Origin: Rhodococcus sp. (in: high G+C Gram-positive bacteria)
Lineage (GTDB): Bacteria > Actinomycetota > Actinomycetes > Mycobacteriales > Mycobacteriaceae
Direction: 5' to 3'
Length of the DNA: 7,535 bases
NCBI GenBank assembly: GCA_012515885.1
Contig: JAAYXN010000179.1
Location: 1-7,535, forward strand
This document shows, one piece after another, positions 1 to 3,588 of this stretch. Under the pieces are notes generated by a model, which was not told the DNA's origin, ran no database searches, and saw only the letters and a list, made by a program, of their open reading frames with translations. Every line of letters starts with the position of its first letter. Within the stretch, counting starts at the first letter, position 1. The position numbers and the translations under genes were made by a program.

Positions 1-1
1 C

Positions 2-94
2 AAAGCCACCTCGGATTCGGCACAGATTGTTACCGATGCAACTTATGGGCCCGGTTTCTCGATTATGAAACAAGAAGTCCGCACTCGCCGATAG
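2..94 (+). CDS. Possible C-terminal end of an upstream gene (partial)
   Basis: An open frame enters from the left edge and stops at TAG 92-94, giving about 30 residues that end in FSIMKQEVRTRR. The residue mix (hydrophobic and charged, basic end) is plausible for a protein C-terminus, and the sequence after the stop looks noncoding. Third-position GC is lower than in the confident genes of this window, and frame 1 is also open through this stretch, so the call is weak. No family is recognised. It could equally be chance open frame in noncoding DNA; sequence to the left of the window would settle it. Confidence 0.25.
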   Translation, partial: KATSDSAQIVTDATYGPGFSIMKQEVRTRR

Positions 95-377
95 ATTCGT
101 GTATCCACGAAAGGGGCCCATCGTCTCCTCGCTGCGGCCACGCCACACGTTCGGGTTCCATCGAAACCCTGTGCACCACAGTTAATTCGGAAAACTACCT
201 GGTGGCCGGTATTCCTCCCCGCAGAGTAAATACCGATCGAAGTTGGGTAGTACTACTCGCGCGCGCACCGCCGCTGTCGACCAAAGTACTTCTCGTGACA
301 ACAACCAGGTTCCGATCCTGATTGGACGTCACACAGCGCGGCCCCTGGATGACGGTCTGGGGTCGACCTCACGGCGA

Positions 378-418
378 CGACCCGGGGGCCCGATGGAGGG
401 GTTCGGGCCCCCGGTTCG
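378..418. repeat. Strong GC-rich hairpin upstream of the regulator
   Basis: CCGGGGGCCCG (382-392) is repeated as its exact reverse complement CGGGCCCCCGG (404-414) across an 11-nt loop. After one mismatched pair the stem continues for three more pairs (378-380 with 416-418). There is no T-run on either side, so it is not a classic intrinsic terminator, but U-less hairpins are proposed as terminators in mycobacteria. It could end a transcript from the left or form part of a structured leader of the regulator gene. Confidence 0.6.
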
Positions 419-434
419 CGACGCCACCTTGCAC

Positions 435-456
435 GCGCACTGTTTGTACTGTGCGC
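435..456. promoter_or_regulatory. Imperfect 22-bp palindrome, candidate operator
   Basis: Arms GCGCACTGT and ACTGTGCGC surround a TTGT spacer; 8 of the 9 arm positions are complementary. The centre lies about 55 bp before the GTG start of the winged-helix regulator, where an autoregulatory operator would be expected. Size and symmetry fit a site for a dimeric winged-helix protein. No convincing promoter hexamers were found around it, so its role is inferred from symmetry and position only. Confidence 0.35.
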
Positions 457-500
457 CTGCGCTGACCGTCCAGCCATAGATGTGACCCGGAAGGCGACTC

Positions 501-857
501 GTGAAAGACTCCAGCCCGATCTCGCCCCACCCAGCGCTCGGCCTCAACGACGTCGTGCATCAGCGCAGCCGACTGGGCATTCTGACCCTACTCAGATCCG
601 GCGAACCGCTGGAGTTTTGTGGGCTGCGGGATCGACTCAATCTCACCGACGGCAACCTCAATCGTCATCTCAAGGTACTCATCGAAGCTGGGCTAGCAAC
701 ATCCGAACGTATGGGCCCTGGCCGTCTACGTACGTGGATCACCATTACTGCGAAGGGCGGCGAGGCGCTCGATACCGAGCTGACGGCGCTGCGCGCAATT
801 ATCGCGACGGTAGAGCAGTGCCCCGCACAACTAAATAGCTGTACGGGGCACGACTAG
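501..857 (+). CDS. Winged-helix (HTH_34-like, ArsR/MarR-type fold) transcriptional regulator
   Basis: This 118-residue protein is a probable cytoplasmic DNA-binding regulator. Residues 16-32 (LNDVVHQRSRLGILTLL) form the first helix typical of the winged-helix family PF13601. Residues 42-66 (LRDRL, then LTDGNLNRHLKVLIEAGLA) are the helix-turn-helix, with the recognition helix starting at TDGNLNRH. Residues 67-85 form the wing strands (RTWITIT), followed by a helix (about 86-102). The start is GTG 501, chosen because GGAAGG lies at 489-494, six bases upstream, and the family fold begins soon after. The tail holds two cysteines (QC and SC near residues 103-114). It converges on purQ, with stops 6 bp apart. 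The family is usually a stand-alone repressor without a ligand domain; the target here is unknown. Self-regulation or regulation of purSQ would be inference. Confidence 0.85.
   Translation: MKDSSPISPHPALGLNDVVHQRSRLGILTLLRSGEPLEFCGLRDRLNLTDGNLNRHLKVLIEAGLATSERMGPGRLRTWITITAKGGEALDTELTALRAIIATVEQCPAQLNSCTGHD
818..851. terminator. Hairpin between convergent regulator and purQ, possible two-way terminator
   Basis: GTGCCCCG (818-825) pairs perfectly with CGGGGCAC (844-851). After one mismatch a further ACA/TGT pairing (827-829/840-842) closes a 10-nt loop. It lies inside the last codons of the regulator and just past the purQ stop, so it could end transcripts from both sides. Neither strand shows a clear T-run, so a U-less terminator or a transcript-protecting hairpin is the likelier form. 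Confidence 0.55.
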
Positions 858-863
858 AAGCAG

Positions 864-1541
864 TTATGCAGTTACGACGCTTTCCAGTACCGAATAGAAC
901 ATGCCGAGACCGTCATCGCTGGGGCCGGTGAGAGCTTCCGTGGAGTGCTCCGGGTGCGGCATGAGGCCGACGATTCGGCCGTTCGCGGACGAAATTCCGG
1001 CGATGGAACGCTGCGAACCGTTGGGGTTGTCGCCCGCGTAGCGGAACACGACGCGGCCTTCGCCTTCAAGTTCGTCGAGGACAGCCTCGGATGCCTGGTA
1101 GCGGCCTTCACCTGATTTCAGGGGGATCAGGATCTCGGCGCCAGCCTCGTAACGGCTGGTCCATGCTGTCGAGGTGGATTCAACCTTGAGCCACTGGTCG
1201 CGGCAGATGAAGTGCAGCTTTTCGTTGCGGGTCAGCGCGCCGGGCAGCAGACCTGCCTCGCACAGCACCTGGAACCCGTTGCAGATACCAAGGACGGGCA
1301 TGCCCTTACCAGCAGCTTCAATGACCTTGCCCATGACGGGCGCGAAGCGGGCGATAGCGCCTGCACGCAGGTAATCGCCGTACGAGAAGCCGCCGGGGAC
1401 GATGACCGCGTCAACGTTCTTGAGGTCGGCGTCGCCGTGCCACAGACTGACTGCCTCGCCACCGGCCAAACGCACGGCCCGAGCTGCGTCAACGTCGTCG
1501 AGCGTGCCGGGGAAGGTGATGACTCCTACGCGTGCGCTCAT
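864..1541 (-). CDS. purQ: Phosphoribosylformylglycinamidine synthase, glutaminase subunit PurQ
   Basis: PurQ hydrolyses glutamine and passes ammonia to PurL, which converts FGAR to FGAM, the fourth step of IMP synthesis in the cytoplasm. It is a class I glutamine amidotransferase of 225 residues, the normal length for the separate bacterial subunit. The nucleophile is Cys87 in GICNGFQ (85-91); His196 and Glu198 in PHPEH (195-199) complete the triad. VPGGFSYGDYLRAG (48-61) carries the oxyanion region, and GDNPNGS (170-176) is a well-conserved actinobacterial PurQ segment. The ATG start (1541-1539) overlaps the purS TGA in an ATGA junction; there is no strong ribosome binding site, so translation is probably coupled to purS. 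The gene ends at TAA (866-864), followed by a hairpin and the convergent regulator. purL, adjacent to purQ in many bacteria, is not present. Identification is secure. Confidence 0.97.
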   Translation of the reverse strand: MSARVGVITFPGTLDDVDAARAVRLAGGEAVSLWHGDADLKNVDAVIVPGGFSYGDYLRAGAIARFAPVMGKVIEAAGKGMPVLGICNGFQVLCEAGLLPGALTRNEKLHFICRDQWLKVESTSTAWTSRYEAGAEILIPLKSGEGRYQASEAVLDELEGEGRVVFRYAGDNPNGSQRSIAGISSANGRIVGLMPHPEHSTEALTGPSDDGLGMFYSVLESVVTA

Positions 1542-1777
1542 GCTTCGACGCGCCTAACCGTCCAGTTCTCGATCACGGTGTTGGCGAGCAGCGCTTCCGC
1601 GATCTGCTCAAGCTGAGCGTCGTCGACGCTGCCGTCAACTTCCAGCTCAAAGCGTTTTCCCTGACGAACATCGGTGATTCCGTTGAATCCGAGCCGCGGA
1701 AGGGCACCGGCAATTGCCTGCCCCTGCGGGTCCAAGATCTCGTCTTTGGGCATGACTTCCACGACGACACGGGCCAC
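1538..1777 (-). CDS. purS: Phosphoribosylformylglycinamidine synthase subunit PurS
   Basis: PurS is the small structural subunit that bridges PurQ and the small-type PurL and helps channel ammonia in the FGAM synthase complex. The product has 79 residues, the family norm. Recognisable parts are the opening strand ARVVVEVMPKDEILDPQG, the LPRLGF segment near residue 26, and the strand GKRFELEV (40-47). The helix LEQIAEALLANTVIENW then follows near the C-terminus. The start is GTG (1777-1775), supported by GAGGAG at 1790-1785 on the minus strand, seven bases upstream. It is the first gene of the purS-purQ pair, with 325 bp of noncoding DNA before the next gene, so a promoter for the pair probably lies there. 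The presence of PurS implies that the organism's PurL is the small, three-subunit type. Confidence 0.96.
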   Translation of the reverse strand: MARVVVEVMPKDEILDPQGQAIAGALPRLGFNGITDVRQGKRFELEVDGSVDDAQLEQIAEALLANTVIENWTVRRVEA

Positions 1778-1790
1778 GCGAATGCTCCTC

Positions 1791-2034
1791 GATAGTTGTG
1801 CTGCAGCTGACCCGAGTACCGGGCGCCGCCTAGTTTACCTGCCTGGCGATATCTGCTCATCACCAGTCGCGACAACCCCACAGCAGAACTTTGCGCCTCA
1901 GCTAGCACGTGCGTCCTACTTGCCACTCCAATACCGCGCATCTAGTCCGAAAACTCCATTTTGCCCGGTTGCACATTTCGGAAAGCCGTGTCGGTGCGCC
2001 ACTACACCGCGCTTTACCTGTACTTTTCGACGAA
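1791..2034. other. Intergenic region between purS and the small membrane gene
   Basis: This divergent spacer should carry the purS-purQ promoter on the minus strand and the small-gene promoter on the plus strand. A weak minus-strand -10-like hexamer TAAACT (1837-1832) lies about 55 bases before the purS GTG, but the bases 17 upstream (ATGAGC) resemble TTGACA poorly. A plus-strand -10-like TACTTT (2021-2026) lies just before the palindrome cluster, also without a good -35. The palindromes GCTGCAGC (1800-1807) and GCACGTGC (1905-1912) are present. No purine riboswitch core, B. subtilis-type PurR box, tRNA or credible gene was recognised. Confidence 0.5.
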
Positions 2035-2082
2035 AGTGATTGGAATCACTACCCTTCGGGTATGGACGGTACTTCACGTACC
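2022..2082 (+). promoter_or_regulatory. Leader with four consecutive inverted repeats
   Basis: Four small inverted repeats follow one another almost without gaps: ACTTT/AAAGT (2022-2026/2033-2037), AGTGATT/AATCACT (2035-2041/2044-2050), TACCC-ttc-GGGTA (2050-2062) and GGTAC-ttcac-GTACC (2068-2082). The Shine-Dalgarno AGGAGG (2093-2098) of the small gene begins 10 bases later. The last two could fold as RNA hairpins in its leader; the second matches a CRP box and may act as DNA. Such density is unusual for the window and suggests tight control of the downstream gene. Confidence 0.45.
2035..2050. promoter_or_regulatory. Candidate CRP/GlxR-type cAMP receptor protein site
   Basis: AGTGATTGGAATCACT is a perfect inverted repeat with seven-base arms around GG. 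It contains GTGA-N6-TCAC, the core of the TGTGA-N6-TCACA site used by CRP of mycobacteria and GlxR of corynebacteria; only the outermost T and A differ (8 of 10 defined positions match). It ends 52 bp before the ATG of the small membrane gene, in its presumed promoter. Symmetry and match are seen directly; binding and direction of control are inferred. Confidence 0.5.
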
Positions 2083-2102
2083 CGACTAAGGCAGGAGGCA
2101 CA

Positions 2103-2258
2103 ATGAACATCAATATTGCAATGCTCGCTTTGCTTCTCGTAGCCCCGCTCGCGCTCATTGCGCGGGTCTCGCTTACCGCCAAAGGTTCTAGTGGCAGCGA
2201 GGACACGACGGCGCCGTCGATGTCAGCGCATCACACCCACTTCTTCGGACTGCGTTAG
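2103..2258 (+). CDS. Small single-span membrane protein of unknown function (51 residues)
   Basis: The family is not recognised. ATG 2103 is preceded by AGGAGG at 2093-2098, the best ribosome binding site in the window, four bases away. The frame also extends upstream to 2040, but that extension crosses the leader hairpins and lacks an SD, so 2103 is preferred. Residues 3-20 (INIAMLALLLVAPLALIA) are one hydrophobic span with no charge before it. Arg21 and Lys27 follow it, so the positive-inside rule suggests N-terminus out and C-terminus in the cytoplasm. The tail is Ser/Thr/Gly-rich with an acidic pair (about 28-40), then HHTHFFGLR, a His/aromatic end that might bind metal or a partner. It lies divergent from purS and convergent with the DUF2334 gene (18 bp between stops). 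A cleaved signal peptide is less likely because no basic n-region or clear cleavage site is seen. Confidence 0.7.
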   Translation: MNINIAMLALLLVAPLALIARVSLTAKGSSGSEDTTAPSMSAHHTHFFGLR

Positions 2259-2276
2259 CGCTCTAAGTTCGGGCAG

Positions 2277-2990
2277 CTAAGCCACCGCAGCACCCAATCG
2301 TCGTTCCCAGCGATAAATCGTCGGTGTTGCTTCGTGATGCAAGCACAGATCAACAGCGTCAAGTAAGGCTTGGCGAGGTGCTGAGCGGCCCAATTGTTTT
2401 GCCGTCACCGACAGGCGTACGGTGCCGCCGCGGCGAGCGACGCGCCCTGCCCCCAACACCAGACCACGACACCACCACGGTTCCGCAGGAGATCCGTCTC
2501 CGATACCCAAAACCCTGGACCTGGAACTGATGTCACGGTCGAGGTCGCGAATTTCGTTGTTCAGCAGCAGCATTCGAAATCCGACACCGGGCAGGGCCGC
2601 CACGGCGCCTTGAGAGGCCAACCAGCGCGGCGGAGCAAACAGCCGGGTGCGCAGCCCTACCTGTTCAAGAACCCGATCCGCTGCCAGCAGCCGCAGCCGC
2701 GCTTCGTGTTCGGGTAGGTGCGAGAACTCGGCGCGACGGCGCTTTGTGGCGGCCTGGTCGTAGCCGTGCAGCACAATCGCGTCTCCACTGGTGCGGCGCT
2801 TGCGCAGCCAGTCCTGAGTGCTTTCGTCGCGCACCAAGCGATATTTATCTTTCAGACGCGGCGCCACCAGTAAAGACAGGTTGACGCCGCGGGCATCCAT
2901 GTCGTCAGCAAACGACTGGGCGTGCTCAAGCACGTCGTTCCTGATGCCTGACACCGACACGATCAACTGCGCGGTCATGCCCGTAAGCAT
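2277..2990 (-). CDS. DUF2334 / polysaccharide-deacetylase-like protein
   Basis: The 237-residue protein matches, by recall, an actinobacterial DUF2334 group often found next to purS. It has a NodB-like barrel fold without signal peptide or membrane span. Motifs: LIVSVSGIRND (9-19) at strand 1, LSLLVAPRLKDKYRL (38-52), AIVLHGYDQAATKRRRAEF (71-89), a TRLFAPPRW segment at about 115-122, and EPWWCR in the C-terminal half. Classical polysaccharide deacetylases use an Asp plus a HxxxH pair; here the second motif reads HGYDQ, so the usual second His is absent and catalysis is uncertain. Possible starts are ATG 2990, ATG 2978 or TTG 2966; none has a clear ribosome binding site, and a perfect hairpin covers both ATGs. 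The gene follows gpx in the same direction after 52 bp. Its function is unknown, perhaps cell-wall sugar modification. Confidence 0.8.
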   Translation of the reverse strand: MLTGMTAQLIVSVSGIRNDVLEHAQSFADDMDARGVNLSLLVAPRLKDKYRLVRDESTQDWLRKRRTSGDAIVLHGYDQAATKRRRAEFSHLPEHEARLRLLAADRVLEQVGLRTRLFAPPRWLASQGAVAALPGVGFRMLLLNNEIRDLDRDISSRSRVLGIGDGSPAEPWWCRGLVLGAGRVARRGGTVRLSVTAKQLGRSAPRQALLDAVDLCLHHEATPTIYRWERRLGAAVA

Positions 2991-3000
2991 GACCGCGCAG
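2967..3000 (-). promoter_or_regulatory. Perfect 14-bp hairpin over the DUF2334 start codons
   Basis: CTGCGCGGTCATGC (2967-2980) and its exact reverse complement GCATGACCGCGCAG (2987-3000) flank the six bases CCGTAA. In the minus-strand RNA both candidate AUGs (2990 and 2978) lie in the stem, one in each arm. It starts 42 bp after the gpx stop, so it could terminate the gpx transcript (no U-run follows) or hold the DUF2334 start closed. Its length and perfection exceed every other inverted repeat found in the window. Confidence 0.7.
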
Positions 3001-3042
3001 AATGAACGCTATTCGACGCTGATGTGGCCGGAACCTGACAGC

Positions 3043-3543
3043 TCAGTCTCGATTCGGCAGCACAGCCTCGATTGCGTCAACAACCTCGGGTGCGTCGGGC
3101 TCGGTGCGGGGACGGAAACGGTTGACCACCGTGCCGTCGGGTGCGATGAGGAACTTCTCGAAGTTCCACTGAATATCGCCCGCCTCGCCGTCCGAGTCCT
3201 TAGCCTTGACCAGCTCCGCGAACAGCGGATGCTGGTTCTCGCCCTTGACGTCAACCTTCTCCATGAGCGGGAAAGTGACGCCGTACGTCATGGAACAGAA
3301 CGTCTGGATTTCGTCGGCAGTGCCCGGCTCCTGCCCCATGAACTGATTGCACGGAACACCAATGACAGTCAGACCACGCTGCGCGTAGTCGCTGGCGAGC
3401 TTCTCAAGCGCGCTGTACTGCGGGGTGAGGCCACACTTGGAGGCCACATTGACCAGCAGGACGGCGCGGCCGTCGTAGTCGGCGAGCGAGGTGGGCACCC
3501 CGCCCAGGGTGTTGATACCGATGTTCTGAAGTTCAGTCGTCAT
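3043..3543 (-). CDS. Cysteine-type glutathione peroxidase (probably thioredoxin-dependent)
   Basis: This 166-residue cytoplasmic peroxidase reduces hydrogen peroxide and organic hydroperoxides. The thioredoxin-like fold is marked by VLLVNVASKCGLTPQY (28-43), with peroxidatic Cys37, GVPCNQFMGQEPG (62-74), with Gln71, and WNFEKFLI (126-133), with Trp126 and Asn127. Together these make the family's catalytic tetrad. Cys83 in FCSMTYGVTFP is at the resolving-cysteine position of thioredoxin-dependent members. Actinobacteria generally make mycothiol and not glutathione, so thioredoxin is the likely reductant and the family name is misleading. The start is ATG 3543; no clear ribosome binding site precedes it. 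It lies 45 bp after the peptidase stop, with a small CTGGC/GCCAG stem (3573-3587) between, and is probably co-transcribed with it. No signal peptide is seen. Length and motifs are complete. Confidence 0.95.
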   Translation of the reverse strand: MTTELQNIGINTLGGVPTSLADYDGRAVLLVNVASKCGLTPQYSALEKLASDYAQRGLTVIGVPCNQFMGQEPGTADEIQTFCSMTYGVTFPLMEKVDVKGENQHPLFAELVKAKDSDGEAGDIQWNFEKFLIAPDGTVVNRFRPRTEPDAPEVVDAIEAVLPNRD

Positions 3544-3588
3544 AGGTACAAGGTAACCGGGTCCAGCCAGTCCTGGCGCAGTGCCAGT

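Larger units (their letters stand above)
95..500. other. Noncoding region rich in inverted repeats
   Basis: About 400 bp hold no open frame that reads like a protein; the 78-residue frame at 243-479 is low-complexity and lacks a ribosome binding site. The stretch holds several inverted repeats: GGGTT/AACCC (153-157/165-169), CTGTG/CACAG (169-173/177-181), CGGTATT/AATACCG (207-213/229-235), the palindrome GTAGTACTAC (247-256), an 11-bp perfect hairpin (382-414) and an imperfect 22-bp palindrome (435-456). The last two are listed separately. The region may be the control region of the winged-helix gene that follows, or may encode a small structured RNA. No tRNA, known riboswitch or clear -35/-10 pair was found. 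Confidence 0.5.

Noticed and set aside
45..121. ATGGGCCC / GGGCCCAT inverted repeat and a cluster of GGGCCC hexamers in the first 720 bases
   Set aside because: GGGCCC is self-complementary, so any two copies form an inverted repeat; five copies in a window of this size and GC content is near chance, though they all fall at the left end.
306..320. T-arm-like CAGG-TTCCGAT-CCTG
   Set aside because: The loop does not fit the tRNA TTCRANY pattern and no acceptor or anticodon stems fold around it, so no tRNA is called.
243..479. Plus-strand open frame of 78 codons
   Set aside because: Low-complexity translation, no ribosome binding site, and it spans the strong hairpin at 382-414; treated as noncoding.
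1778..1900. Purine riboswitch or PurR box before purS
   Set aside because: No guanine/adenine aptamer core, PRPP-type motif or PurR box of the Bacillus type could be recognised on the minus strand.
1573..2106. Overlapping short frames on both strands in the purS-upstream region
   Set aside because: None has a ribosome binding site or protein-like composition, and frames on both strands compete; only the 2103 frame stands up.
3573..3587. CTGGC-gcagt-GCCAG stem between the peptidase and gpx
   Set aside because: Only five pairs, no T-run, and a common size of chance stem; not enough to call a terminator.
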